Below are positions 1 to 8,862 of a stretch of DNA of 64,000 bases, in pieces. The stretch is from Bacteroidales bacterium (GTDB taxonomy: Bacteria; Bacteroidota; Bacteroidia; Bacteroidales; Marinilabiliaceae): positions 248,001 through 312,000 of the forward strand of contig JAKSLH010000001.1 in the NCBI GenBank assembly GCA_024401335.1. The letters are read 5' to 3'. Made by a program: the position numbers and the translations under genes. The notes beneath the pieces were generated by a model, which was given only the letters and a program-made list of their open reading frames with translations, did not search any database and had not been told where the DNA came from. How positions within the stretch are numbered: the stretch's first letter is position 1; each line of letters opens with the position of its first letter.

Positions 1-105
1 GGTTAATATTTGTTCTGTTCTACGCTAAAAAACTAAAATGGTTTGCCATTTGCCTTGGGTTATTTTCCTATTTGGCGTTCCCTGTTGTTCTTTCCTCATT
101 GTCTA

Positions 106-135
106 TTGTTCATTGTCATTTATTTCTTATCTTTG
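106..135 (+). promoter_or_regulatory. Promoter of the acyltransferase gene
   Basis: A TTG at 106-108 is followed after 19 bases by TATCTTTG at 128-135, matching the Bacteroidota -33/-7 pattern. It would start transcription near 140, just before the ATG at 177. This argues against using the longer open frame that runs to the left edge. Confidence 0.6.
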
Positions 136-176
136 CCTCAACTCTTGTAAATAAGCTCAAATATCCTTCTCTATTT

Positions 177-1073
177 ATGGAAAAAGGTAGTATTCTAAAA
201 ACAATCTGGGAGAAGTTCATTCTTCTCATGTCGCGATTGCCTCTATGGTTTTTGTATGGCATTAGTGATGTGATTTATTTCCTCGCATATTATATCGTCA
301 GATATCGTCGTTCTGTTGTCAAGAAGAATCTCGAAATAGCATTCCCTGATAAGACAGATAAGGAACGTAAGGCTATCGAAAAGAGGTATTATCACCATCT
401 CTGCGACTATTTCGCTGAAACTGCTAAGGCTCTCACGATCCCTGTCGATGAGCTGATAAGCGACAAGCATATGGAGATTGTTAATGCCGATCTTGTTAAC
501 GATCTCGTCGCTCAGGGCCGTCAGGTGTTCATCTATTCAGGTCATGTGGGCAACTGGGAGTGGTTTATCACGTTCCCTAAATACTTCAACGAGTCCGAAA
601 TTCATACTTTCTATAAGACTCAAAAGACGTCTTGGACTAATGATATAATCATCGCTTCTCGCACTCGTGGCGGTATCGTGGCTGTCGATTCTAAAAAGGG
701 CTATCGACATATCGTTGAATGTATGCGTAGCCAGAAGAAGTGCGTCACCCTTATTATTGGTGACCAGTCGCCTAAGGCCGACGCTCAGCAGGAATGGGTC
801 GACTTCATGGGCATCAATACTGCTTTCCTCTGCGGCCCTGTCGTTATCGCGCAAAAGACTAATCAGGTTCTTGTCTATCCTTCTTATATAGGATATGAAC
901 GTGGCCATTATAAGGTGAAGCTCGAACTTGTCTCTGAAAACCCTAAAGAGGATTCTCAGCACGGCATTATCAGCCGTTTCGCACAGCTGCTTGAAGCTGA
1001 CATACGTCGTTGTCCAGAGATATGGCTCTGGAGCCATCGCCGATGGAAACTCAATAATGTTTACGACAAATAA
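177..1073 (+). CDS. Lysophospholipid/lipid A acyltransferase (LpxL/HtrB family)
   Basis: This 298-residue protein belongs to the LPLAT family that adds a secondary acyl chain to lipid A or a related lipid at the inner membrane. A hydrophobic N-terminal segment (about residues 14-40) is followed by a basic RYRR stretch. The H-x4-E catalytic motif appears as GHVGNWEW near residue 123, and a GDQSPK block follows near 200. The reading frame is open to base 3, but the promoter at 106-135 and the family's usual N-terminus favour ATG 177. It ends before a terminator and appears to be a single-gene unit. The acyl donor and acceptor cannot be told from sequence. Confidence 0.85.
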   Translation: MEKGSILKTIWEKFILLMSRLPLWFLYGISDVIYFLAYYIVRYRRSVVKKNLEIAFPDKTDKERKAIEKRYYHHLCDYFAETAKALTIPVDELISDKHMEIVNADLVNDLVAQGRQVFIYSGHVGNWEWFITFPKYFNESEIHTFYKTQKTSWTNDIIIASRTRGGIVAVDSKKGYRHIVECMRSQKKCVTLIIGDQSPKADAQQEWVDFMGINTAFLCGPVVIAQKTNQVLVYPSYIGYERGHYKVKLELVSENPKEDSQHGIISRFAQLLEADIRRCPEIWLWSHRRWKLNNVYDK

Positions 1074-1080
1074 CCATCAT

Positions 1081-1117
1081 AACGCCATTAGGATGCTCTC
1101 CTGATGGCGTTTCTCTT
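1081..1117 (+). terminator. Intrinsic terminator after the acyltransferase
   Basis: AACGCCATTAGGA at 1081 pairs with TCCTGATGGCGTT ending at 1111, with one central mismatch, and is followed by a T/C-rich run. Confidence 0.75.
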
Positions 1118-1272
1118 TCTCCCTCATCTGCTCTTTCCCATTTCCCTCCTTCCCCCATATCTGCCTCTCTGTCAAATCCCATCGAATGACTGCTTACCCC
1201 ATGCCGTAGGAGAGCGATACCTAAGCGATAGGAAAGCGATAGGATAAATCAGTTTCTGCAACTGTATATAAT

Positions 1273-1345
1273 ACTATGCAATGAAAATATCTATAGAAAA
1301 TATAGTACTATGTATTGCATAGTTCTAAAATTATATTTATGTTTG
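1273..1345 (+). promoter_or_regulatory. padR promoter with overlapping palindromic operator
   Basis: The promoter is TTG 1315-1317, a 20-base spacer and TATGTTTG 1338-1345. The -33 TTG lies inside a perfect dyad, ACTATG-TATTG-CATAGT (1307-1323). A second half-site, ACTATGCAAT, at 1273-1282 is an exact inverted match to ATTGCATAGT at 1314-1323. PadR proteins commonly bind such ATG/CAT dyads and repress their own operon, so this is the probable autoregulatory operator. Confidence 0.6.
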
Positions 1346-1371
1346 TGATGTCAAACACAAATTGATTGGTT

Positions 1372-1710
1372 ATGGCAGCAAATACAGAGAATATCAAATC
1401 GCAGATGAGAAAGGGCTTTCTTGAGTATTGCATACTGATGATACTCGATGGCAAGGCGGCTTACGCATCTGATATCATGCAACGTCTCAAGGAGGCGAAG
1501 CTGATAGTGGTCGAAGGTACTTTGTATCCGCTTCTTACCAGATTGAAGAATGCGGGTATGCTCGATTACGAATGGCAGGAATCGACACAAGGTCCTCCGC
1601 GTAAGTATTATAAGTTGACAACAGAAGGTATGGTGACCTTGGCTGAATTGGCCGACGCCTGGAAAGAGATGTATGAGGCAATAGATTTAATAACAACTAA
1701 AAAACAGTAA
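1372..1710 (+). CDS. PadR family transcriptional regulator
   Basis: This 112-residue protein has the winged-helix PadR fold. The motif GTLYPLLTRLKNAGML near residues 47-62 and the wing GPPRKYYKLT are diagnostic of the short (PadR-s1) group. A TTG codon two codons upstream could also be read, but ATG 1372 gives the usual N-terminus. The pspC-like gene begins two bases after its stop, so the two are co-transcribed. This PadR-PspC pairing is common in Bacteroidota and suggests a membrane-stress module. The likely operator overlaps its promoter. Confidence 0.9.
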   Translation: MAANTENIKSQMRKGFLEYCILMILDGKAAYASDIMQRLKEAKLIVVEGTLYPLLTRLKNAGMLDYEWQESTQGPPRKYYKLTTEGMVTLAELADAWKEMYEAIDLITTKKQ

Positions 1711-1712
1711 CT

Positions 1713-2744
1713 ATGAAAAAGACTTTGACTGTTAACTTGTCTGGTGTTGTATTCAACATCGATGAGGATGCTTATGATATGCTTAGCGATTATATGTGCG
1801 ACTTGGAGCGCCATTTTGCAAAGACTGACGAGAAGGAGGTCCTTAGAGATATAGAGTGTCGTATCGCTGAATTGTTCAACGAGAAGATGCCAGCAAGCCA
1901 TAATGTGGTTAATATCGATATGGTTCGCGAGGTGATCTCTATAATGGGACGCCCTGATCAGATGGACGATGGCGAATCGTCTGAGCGTAATGGCAGTTCT
2001 GATCAGTTCATGAACGATATGGCTGATACCGTGAAGGCAGCCGCTTCTGAGGCACAGAAGAAACTTCAGAAGAAGCTCTATAGAAGAACCGATCAGGTCG
2101 TTATTGCCGGTGTATGTAGCGGATTGGCTACTTGGGCTGGCGTGAACGTAGTTGTTGTGCGTGTGTTGGCTCTTGTCGCTACTCTTTGCTTGGCTCAGCT
2201 CTGGGTGCCTGTCGTCTATCTCATTTTGTGGATGCTTGTGCCACAGGCTACGTCTGCGTCTCAAAAGCTTGAGATGGAGGGCGAAGCGGTTAATGTCGAC
2301 TCTATCTGCGATATGAAAGAAAGGGAGGCTGATGACGATAAGGGTGAACAGTCGGGTGGTGGATGCCTTGGGGCTTTTCTGAAGGTTGCCCTGATATTAA
2401 TTGGTGTCATAGTCGGACTGGCTGTGTTCGGTACTCTCTTCGGCGTTATATTCGGCTTTCTGGGGATGGTGATTGGCGCTGTGACTTCTCTGTTCGCTGG
2501 AACAGTCTCGCTCACTGCTGAACTTGCAGGTTGCGGAAGTGCCTTTGTTCCGTCGCTTCTGGCTCTTGTTGTTGTCGTTGTCCCTGTCGTCGCTATTGTA
2601 TTGCTTGTTAAGAGGTTGCTGTCGCCCAACAATGGCAAACATGTAAGGAATGTGCTTCTTGCCTTGCTATTTATATGGGTGCTGGCTTTGGTATTCTTGG
2701 GCCATTACGGTGGCTTCCCTTTTGTTACAGGCTTGCCTTGGTAA
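1713..2744 (+). CDS. PspC domain membrane protein
   Basis: This 343-residue protein has a soluble N-terminal part (about 1-120) that resembles the regulator-associated region of Bacteroidota PspC proteins. A PspC domain follows at about residues 123-180, with the typical core KLYRRTDQVVIAGVCSGLA. An acidic linker and three or four hydrophobic segments complete the protein (about 218-340). PspC proteins are inner-membrane partners in envelope-stress responses. It is the second gene of the PadR operon, so its level is probably set by that repressor. The signal it responds to is unknown. Confidence 0.85.
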   Translation: MKKTLTVNLSGVVFNIDEDAYDMLSDYMCDLERHFAKTDEKEVLRDIECRIAELFNEKMPASHNVVNIDMVREVISIMGRPDQMDDGESSERNGSSDQFMNDMADTVKAAASEAQKKLQKKLYRRTDQVVIAGVCSGLATWAGVNVVVVRVLALVATLCLAQLWVPVVYLILWMLVPQATSASQKLEMEGEAVNVDSICDMKEREADDDKGEQSGGGCLGAFLKVALILIGVIVGLAVFGTLFGVIFGFLGMVIGAVTSLFAGTVSLTAELAGCGSAFVPSLLALVVVVVPVVAIVLLVKRLLSPNNGKHVRNVLLALLFIWVLALVFLGHYGGFPFVTGLPW

Positions 2745-2796
2745 ATAATTTGTGTCACATTTTTGACTTTGTTGTCGTATAATAACAAACAATTAT

Positions 2797-2804
2797 TAAC
2801 TTTG
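2797..2804 (+). promoter_or_regulatory. -7 element of the rnr promoter
   Basis: TAACTTTG matches TAnnTTTG and lies 27 bases before the rnr start. The -33 element is weak: the nearest TTG, at 2772-2774, is spaced 22 bases. An AGGAG ribosome-binding site (2818-2822) precedes the ATG. Confidence 0.45.
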
Positions 2805-2830
2805 GTTGCAATCATATAGGAGATAGGACA

Positions 2831-5251
2831 ATGGCAAAACGTAAAGCAGATGTGGAAGAAAAGCATAGCAAGATGGTCACTGCCATCATGCAGGCTATGA
2901 CGCAACGCGCCGGAGAATCATTCAATTATAAGCAGGTTACCGAGATGATCGGCTTGAAGAGTAAGAGCGATCGTCTTGAAGTGCAGGACTTGCTCTTTGA
3001 GATGGCTGATGCCGGAATGATTATCGAGGGTGTAGCAGGTAAATATCATGTGCCTGGAGGTTCAACAAGTGACGGCGCTGCAATAGTTGTCGGCATAGTT
3101 GATATGTCGGCTAGCGGTTTTGCCTATGTCATCCCTGAAGATAAGGAGCAGTATCCCGACGATATCTTTGTCCCTGCTCATGCTCTTAACTCGGCTCTTG
3201 ACGACGATAAGGTTGAGGTCGCTATTACTAAGAAGCGCAAAGGACGTGCTCCTGAAGGCGAGATTGTCAAGGTGCTCGAGAGAAAGAGAAGTCAGTTCGT
3301 TGGCGTCCTCGAATATCAGCCCGACGGTCACGCGTTTGTACGAATGGATTCGAGGACTCTTGGCGGCCGTGATATATATATCCCTAAGGAACGTGTTCCA
3401 TCTGATGCCAACTTCAAGAAGGTTGTTGTCAAGATTACCGACTGGCCTCGCGATGCTAAAAGCCCTTTCGGTGAGGTGATCGACGTGCTCGGTGATGCTG
3501 GCGATAATCAGACTGAAATGCACGCTATTTTGGCTGAATTTGGCTTGCCTTATGGCTATCCGGAAGAGGTGGCTAAGGAGGCCGAGAAGATTGATCCTGG
3601 TATCACTCCAGAAGAGATCGCTAAGCGTCTCGATATGCGCGATGTGGTTACTTTCACTATCGACCCTAAGGATGCTAAGGACTTCGACGATGCTCTCTCT
3701 ATCCGTAAGCTCAATTCGGGCAACTGGGAGGTCGGCGTTCATATCGCTGATGTCACTCACTATGTCCAGCCTCATTCTATAATCGATGAGGAGGGCTACA
3801 AGAGAGCTACTTCTGTCTATCTTGTCGACCGCACTATTCCGATGTTGCCAGAGCGTCTCTCCAACTTCCTCTGTTCACTTCGTCAGGATGAGGAGAAGCT
3901 TACCTATTCTGTTGTCTTCATTATGAACGACAATGCTGAAATATTGGGCTCTCAGATTAGTAAGACTGTTATAAAGTCCAACCGTCGATTTACCTACGAA
4001 GAGGCACAGGCTCTTATTGAGGCTCAAAGCGACGAGGCTGCAAAGTCTCTCCCTGGCTACGAATACCGTAATGAGATTCTTAAGCTCAACGAACTGGCTA
4101 AGCTGGTGCGTAAAAGGCGTTTCGATGAGGGTGCTATTGGGTTCGAACGTGTTGAACCTCGTTTCGAGATCGACGAGACGGGTAAGCCTATCAGTGTCTA
4201 TTTCAAGGAGGCTAAGGAGGCTAACAAGCTTATTGAGGAGTTCATGCTCTTGGCCAACAAGAAGGTGGCTGAATGTATCGGTAAGGACGAGATCAACGCT
4301 ACAGCTCGTAAGCGTACTCCTAAGACTTTCGTCTATCGTGTCCATGATGAGCCTAACGAAGAGAAATATAGTAAGTTCGCTACCTTCGTCCGCCGATTCG
4401 GATATGAGGCTATGCCTAAGAAGGGCGAGGAGATCAACAATGCTGTCAACCGTATCCTGAGCGAAGTTAAGGGTAAGGGTGAACAGAACATGGTAGAGGT
4501 GTTGGCTGTTCGCACAATGGCCAAGGCTTGCTATACTACCAAGAATATTGGTCACTATGGTCTTGCTTTCGATTTCTATACTCACTTTACTTCTCCTATC
4601 CGCCGTTACCCTGATATGATGGTTCACCGTCTGCTCCACTCTTACCTTAATGGCGGCAAGAGTGCTAATGGTGAGGCCTACGAGGACTTCTGTAAGCATT
4701 GCTCTGATCAGGAGATACTGGCTTCCGAGGCTGAACGCGCTTCTATCAAGTATAAGCAGGTTGAATTCCTTATCGACCATATCGGCGAGGATTTCCAGGC
4801 TACTATATCGGGCGTTACCGAATGGGGCATTTATGCAGAAATCGACGAGAACAAGTGCGAAGGTATGATCCCTCTGCGCGACCTCGATGATGATACTTAC
4901 TACTTCGACGAGGATAACTATTGCGCTGTTGGCCGTAATAGTGGCAGGAAATACCAGCTTGGCGATAAGATTAAGATTCGTATCGCTAATGCTAATCTTG
5001 AGAAGAAACAGCTCGACTTTACCGTTGCAGGAACTCCTCTGAAGGACATAGAGATTCAAAATCAGAAGCTCAAAGAGGCCGGTAAGCGTCCTGGTATCTC
5101 TTATGGCGCTACCTCACGCGATAAGGCTAAGCAGGTGAAGGCTTCGGCAAGAGATAATAAGCCTAAAGCTAGCGGAAAACCGCCAAAGAGTGTCCTTAAG
5201 AAGGCTAAGAAGCAGGGTAAGACTAAGGGCAAGGGCAAGAAAAAGAAATGA
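2831..5251 (+). CDS. rnr: Ribonuclease R
   Basis: This 806-residue 3'-to-5' exoribonuclease degrades structured RNA in the cytoplasm. An N-terminal helix-turn-helix-like region (about 14-70) is followed by cold-shock/OB domains (about 75-240). The RNB catalytic domain carries its metal-binding aspartates in IDPKDAKDFDDA (D278, D284, D286, D287) and the block HYGLAFDFYTHFTSPIRRYPD... near 575-595. An S1 domain (about 655-735) and a lysine-rich tail (from about 760) that helps bind structured RNA follow. Length and order fit RNase R/VacB. It has its own promoter and terminator. Confidence 0.95.
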   Translation: MAKRKADVEEKHSKMVTAIMQAMTQRAGESFNYKQVTEMIGLKSKSDRLEVQDLLFEMADAGMIIEGVAGKYHVPGGSTSDGAAIVVGIVDMSASGFAYVIPEDKEQYPDDIFVPAHALNSALDDDKVEVAITKKRKGRAPEGEIVKVLERKRSQFVGVLEYQPDGHAFVRMDSRTLGGRDIYIPKERVPSDANFKKVVVKITDWPRDAKSPFGEVIDVLGDAGDNQTEMHAILAEFGLPYGYPEEVAKEAEKIDPGITPEEIAKRLDMRDVVTFTIDPKDAKDFDDALSIRKLNSGNWEVGVHIADVTHYVQPHSIIDEEGYKRATSVYLVDRTIPMLPERLSNFLCSLRQDEEKLTYSVVFIMNDNAEILGSQISKTVIKSNRRFTYEEAQALIEAQSDEAAKSLPGYEYRNEILKLNELAKLVRKRRFDEGAIGFERVEPRFEIDETGKPISVYFKEAKEANKLIEEFMLLANKKVAECIGKDEINATARKRTPKTFVYRVHDEPNEEKYSKFATFVRRFGYEAMPKKGEEINNAVNRILSEVKGKGEQNMVEVLAVRTMAKACYTTKNIGHYGLAFDFYTHFTSPIRRYPDMMVHRLLHSYLNGGKSANGEAYEDFCKHCSDQEILASEAERASIKYKQVEFLIDHIGEDFQATISGVTEWGIYAEIDENKCEGMIPLRDLDDDTYYFDEDNYCAVGRNSGRKYQLGDKIKIRIANANLEKKQLDFTVAGTPLKDIEIQNQKLKEAGKRPGISYGATSRDKAKQVKASARDNKPKASGKPPKSVLKKAKKQGKTKGKGKKKK

Positions 5252-5274
5252 TGCATTCCCCCGATAGATAATGC

Positions 5275-5307
5275 AGGGACTTCGCGTTTGCGGAGTCCCT
5301 TTTTTTG
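5275..5307 (+). terminator. Intrinsic terminator of rnr
   Basis: AGGGACT pairs with AGTCCCT around the inner TCGC-GTTT-GCGG, followed by seven T residues. Confidence 0.9.
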
Positions 5308-5398
5308 TTCACATATTCTACGTTGCTAGTTCTGAATGTATTGGAGCTTATTTTTCAAACATTAACACAAAAGTTAAGCGCATTATAACCAATTTTTC

Positions 5399-5533
5399 TA
5401 TTTTTGCACACCGATAAATATAAAGCAAAACAAATTATGGACGATTATCATCCGGAACCTATAACGCTGCTGTAGAGACTTCACCTAATCATGAGTCTCT
5501 GCAATGTATGTGTTATATAAACAGAGACTGACA
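5399..5533 (+). promoter_or_regulatory. corA leader: promoter, mini-ORF and two exclusive hairpins
   Basis: TATTTTTG at 5399-5406 is a -7 element that would start transcription near 5411. The leader then holds a 12-codon ORF (5437-5475). AGAGACT occurs at 5474-5480 and again at 5523-5529, with its complement AGTCTCT between them at 5494-5500. Only one pairing can form at a time. Hairpin 1 (5472-5502) starts inside the mini-ORF stop codon. Hairpin 2 (5494-5529, 8 bp with G5501-C5522) ends four bases before the corA ATG and would hide its initiation region. The layout is that of a translation-coupled switch. Confidence 0.6.
5437..5475 (+). CDS. Putative leader peptide MDDYHPEPITLL upstream of corA
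   Basis: ATG 5437 opens a 12-codon frame ending in TAG 5473-5475. The peptide is acidic and proline-containing (DD near the start, then PEP). Such sequences destabilise translating ribosomes at low magnesium, as shown for the MgtL leader of enterobacterial mgtA. Its stop codon overlaps the first base pairs of leader hairpin 1, so ribosome position could choose between the two hairpins. The ORF is too short to prove from one sequence. The support is its position, its composition and the hairpin geometry. Confidence 0.45.
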   Translation: MDDYHPEPITLL

Positions 5534-6463
5534 ATGATTACATTCTACATCAACACCAAAGGATTCGAGGTGACAGATAAGTGGGAATCAGGATGTTGGA
5601 CTAGTATCGAGTGCCCAACAGCTGAAGAGACAAATTTCCTCATATCTGGTCTTGAAGTGCCAGAAAGCTTCCTTTCCGACATTGACGATAACGACGAGAG
5701 ACCTCGTCGAGAAGAAGAAGATGGCTGGCAGTTGATTGTCTTGCGAGTTCCTTATCGTAAAGACTCCCATAGCCATATCGATTATACCACCGTGCCTCTT
5801 GGCATGATACTCAAGGATGATATCTTTATTACCGTTTGTAATTATAAGCTCGATATCATCGATGATTTTGCGGTATATTCCATTCGTAAGCAGATAACAG
5901 TTGCTAACCACTACGAACTTGTGCTGCGCCTTATGCTCTCTGCTTCTGTATGGTTCCTTAAGTATCTTAAGCACATAAATATCCACATGATGCAGGTTCA
6001 GAACGAACTTCAGCAGTCAGTGCGTAACAAGGAGATCGTCGAACTTCAGAGAATCGACAACTCTCTCGTCTATTTTGTGACTTCTTTGAAGGGTAATGAC
6101 GTGCTTTTCTATAGAATGGTGCATACTAAGTCTATTCGCGACATTTGCGACGATGAATTGGTCGAGGATGTTGAGATTGAGCTTAAGCAGGCCGAGGAGA
6201 CAACCAATATCTATAGAAATATCAACCATAGCTTGTCCAACAGCTACTCTTCTTTGATCTCTAATAATATCAACTCTACAATGAAGCAGCTTACGAGTAT
6301 CACTATAATACTCATGCTACCAACGCTCGTTGCTTCGTTGTTTGGTATGAATGTGCCTAACTATATGGAGAATAATCCATTCGCAATGGCATATATCATA
6401 GGTGGGTCAATTGTGCTTAGCCTGATACTCTATCTGTTCATGAAGAAGCGCGACTTCTTTTAG
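5534..6463 (+). CDS. corA: CorA family divalent cation transporter
   Basis: This 309-residue protein is a CorA/MIT-type channel for magnesium (possibly cobalt or nickel) in the inner membrane, acting as a pentamer. It has the acidic N-terminal cytoplasmic domain, a long helical stalk (about 150-245) and two C-terminal membrane segments. The signature GMN sits at the end of TM1 (FGMNVP, near residue 272). The protein ends with the basic MKKRDFF. ATG 5534 is preferred to the in-frame ATG 5504, because the latter adds ten residues unlike the family and lies inside the hairpin-2 loop. Expression is probably controlled by the leader at 5399-5533. Confidence 0.9.
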   Translation: MITFYINTKGFEVTDKWESGCWTSIECPTAEETNFLISGLEVPESFLSDIDDNDERPRREEEDGWQLIVLRVPYRKDSHSHIDYTTVPLGMILKDDIFITVCNYKLDIIDDFAVYSIRKQITVANHYELVLRLMLSASVWFLKYLKHINIHMMQVQNELQQSVRNKEIVELQRIDNSLVYFVTSLKGNDVLFYRMVHTKSIRDICDDELVEDVEIELKQAEETTNIYRNINHSLSNSYSSLISNNINSTMKQLTSITIILMLPTLVASLFGMNVPNYMENNPFAMAYIIGGSIVLSLILYLFMKKRDFF

Positions 6464-6475
6464 CAGACCCTCTAT

Positions 6476-6520
6476 GTGCCGCCCGACTTTCTCATTCGGT
6501 TGTCTAGACGGCACGTTTTT
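6476..6520 (+). terminator. Probable terminator of corA
   Basis: GTGCCG at 6476-6481 pairs with CGGCAC at 6509-6514, followed by GTTTTT. The loop is long, so confidence is moderate. Confidence 0.55.
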
Positions 6521-6706
6521 ACTGCTTTCACGACCCTTTTTTTTCATTGCTCACTGACAGGTGACGAATGGCGTTTTTGCAGTGACGGATTGACGTTGGT
6601 CAAAAAAAACGACGGTTTCGTCAAAAATTTATTGTATTAAATTATTTAAAAAACGAAACGTTTTACCTTAGCCTACGTTAAACCCAATAGAACAATAAAA
6701 AACCGA

Positions 6707-6958
6707 ATGAAGATGAAAGGCTTATTAGTAACACTTGGAATTGCAGTAGCGATTGTTGCTGGTGTTTTGTATGTTAGCTCAAATGCTGAAAACAATGAAA
6801 AGATTGATGTTGCAGCTGATTTCAACATTGACCTTAACCAGAATGAGAATCTTTGCGACCTCGTTTTCGATGCAAACGGAGTTCTCATTTCCAACACTAC
6901 TTATGCTTGGAATGCACAGAGCAACACTCGCGGCGAGATTCTTGCTAGCGTAAAATAA
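6707..6958 (+). CDS. Small secreted or membrane-anchored hypothetical protein
   Basis: The gene encodes 83 residues with a basic start and a hydrophobic segment (about 5-24), consistent with a signal peptide or N-terminal anchor. The mature part is acidic and asparagine-rich and ends NTRGEILASVK. I do not recognise a family. Its layout resembles the short Bacteroidota exported peptides such as NVEALA-type proteins, but the hallmark is absent. It stops three bases before the ABC-F start, so the two are co-transcribed and perhaps translationally coupled. Confidence 0.6.
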   Translation: MKMKGLLVTLGIAVAIVAGVLYVSSNAENNEKIDVAADFNIDLNQNENLCDLVFDANGVLISNTTYAWNAQSNTRGEILASVK

Positions 6959-6961
6959 TTG

Positions 6962-8857
6962 ATGAACTATCTATCGGTAGAGAATCTGTCATATCATTGG
7001 GGCGATGTTTGCCTCTTCGATGATATCAGTTTTGGAATTAATGAAGGTCAGAAGACAGCTCTAGTAGCCAGAAATGGCACAGGGAAGACTACTCTTCTGA
7101 ATATGTTGACGGCAAAACTGCCGAATTCTTCTTCCGATGGTAAGTTATATCCTGATGAGGGTCGAATAATCTTCAATGAAGATGTTCGAGTGGGATACCT
7201 ACCCCAAAACCCTTATTTTAATAACGAGAATACGGTCATTCAGCAGGTGTTCGAATGTGGCACCGAGGTGACTGATGCTATTCGCGACTATGCTTTGGCA
7301 TTGGAGTCTTCCGATGTCGATCTTATAGCTAAGGCTACCGATCGCATGGATTCACTCAAAGCATGGGATTATGAGCAGAGAATTAAGCAGATTCTCTCTC
7401 AGCTTCATATCAATGATTTTAATCAACAGGTTAAAAACTTGTCAGGCGGTCAGCAAAAACGTGTTGCTTTGGCCGCTTTGCTTATTTCTTCTCCTTCGTT
7501 CCTCATTCTTGATGAGCCAACCAACCACCTTGACCTTGATATTATTGATTGGCTTGAAGACTATCTTACACGTTCCAATATTACTCTTTTGATGGTCACT
7601 CACGACCGCTATTTTCTCGATAGAGTATGCTCCGATATATTGGAGCTTGACGAGCATAAGATATGGCATTATGAGGGCAACTACTCTTACTATCTGAATA
7701 AAAAGCAGGAACGACAGAATATGCGTTCTGCCGAGGCTGATAAGGCCCGCAATTTGTTGCGCCGTGAGCAGGACTGGATGAATCGTCAGCCTCAGGCTCG
7801 AGGTACTAAGGCTCAATACCGCATCGATGCTTTCTATGAACTTCAGGAAAAGGCTAAGGACCCTTCTGCTCAGCAGTCGCTCCAGTTGCAGTTCGCTGCT
7901 CAACGTATGGGTAAGAAGGTTATTGATGTCTATAATATCGCTAAGTCTTTCGGTGATAAGCATCTGATAAACGACTTCTCCTATAAGTTTGTCCCTAAGG
8001 AAAAGGTTGCTATCGTAGGCGATAATGGCTGTGGAAAGACTACGCTGCTTAATATGCTTACTGGCGCTTTGCAGCCCGATAACGGACATATTGAGGTCGG
8101 TGAAACTATTGTGTTCGGCTATTATAGGCAGGAGGGTATTACCGTCAACGAGGGGAAGACTGTTCTTGAGGTTATTACCGATATAGCCGATCATATACGT
8201 GTTGGTGGCGACAAGACGATGTCTGCGGCTCAGTTCTTGCGCTATTTCATGTTCTCTAATGAACTTCACCATGTCGAGGTTAATAAGCTTTCTGGTGGCG
8301 AAAAAAAGCGTCTCTATCTGCTTACTGTTCTGGTGAAGAATCCTAACTTCCTGATACTCGACGAGCCGACGAATGATCTCGATATCCTTACGTTGAATGT
8401 ACTTGAGGATTATCTTGCAGAGTTCCAGGGTACGGTGATTGTTGTGTCACACGACAGGTTCTTTGTGGATAAGATTGCTCAGCATTTGTTTGTCCTTGAT
8501 GGCAAGGGTGGGGTGAAGGACTTCCCTGGTGATTACTCTGATTATATCGTCTGGAGAAAAAACAATGAGAGGTCTTTGGTGACAGAGGCTAAGACTAAGA
8601 GTGAACCTGTCGAGAAGAAGCCTGCAAAGAGCAACGAGAAACGTCGATTGACTTATAATGAGAAAAAGGAGTTCGCTGCAATAGAAGAGGAGATGTCTAG
8701 GTTGACTGAACGTAAGTCTGAAATAGAGTCTCTTATGAGCGGCGGAACAAACGATGCTAACGAATTGGTGTCTCTTTCCGATGAGTACCAAAAAGTTAGC
8801 CAACGCCTCGATGAGATTGAGATGCGTTGGCTAGAGTTGAGTGAATATGAGGCTTGA
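6962..8857 (+). CDS. ABC-F family ATPase (Uup-like)
   Basis: This 631-residue soluble protein has two ABC cassettes and no membrane segments, as in ABC-F translation factors. Cassette 1 has Walker A RNGTGKTT (near 38-45), signature LSGGQQKRVALA and Walker B FLILDEPTNHLD. Cassette 2 has GDNGCGKTT, LSGGEKKRLYL and FLILDEPTNDLD. A charged coiled-coil tail (about 545-631) resembles Uup, which works on ribosomes or DNA intermediates. A TTG directly before ATG 6962 is the only earlier start. It ends five bases from the convergent HTCS gene with no clear terminator between them. Confidence 0.9.
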   Translation: MNYLSVENLSYHWGDVCLFDDISFGINEGQKTALVARNGTGKTTLLNMLTAKLPNSSSDGKLYPDEGRIIFNEDVRVGYLPQNPYFNNENTVIQQVFECGTEVTDAIRDYALALESSDVDLIAKATDRMDSLKAWDYEQRIKQILSQLHINDFNQQVKNLSGGQQKRVALAALLISSPSFLILDEPTNHLDLDIIDWLEDYLTRSNITLLMVTHDRYFLDRVCSDILELDEHKIWHYEGNYSYYLNKKQERQNMRSAEADKARNLLRREQDWMNRQPQARGTKAQYRIDAFYELQEKAKDPSAQQSLQLQFAAQRMGKKVIDVYNIAKSFGDKHLINDFSYKFVPKEKVAIVGDNGCGKTTLLNMLTGALQPDNGHIEVGETIVFGYYRQEGITVNEGKTVLEVITDIADHIRVGGDKTMSAAQFLRYFMFSNELHHVEVNKLSGGEKKRLYLLTVLVKNPNFLILDEPTNDLDILTLNVLEDYLAEFQGTVIVVSHDRFFVDKIAQHLFVLDGKGGVKDFPGDYSDYIVWRKNNERSLVTEAKTKSEPVEKKPAKSNEKRRLTYNEKKEFAAIEEEMSRLTERKSEIESLMSGGTNDANELVSLSDEYQKVSQRLDEIEMRWLELSEYEA

Positions 8858-8862
8858 TTCCT

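Noticed and set aside
72-176. N-terminal extension of the acyltransferase frame, open to the left edge
   Set aside because: It crosses a good promoter (106-135) and adds hydrophobic residues unlike the family.
7442-8272. Antisense ORF of 276 codons within the ABC-F gene
   Set aside because: The ABC-F protein is intact on the other strand and the antisense product has no motifs.
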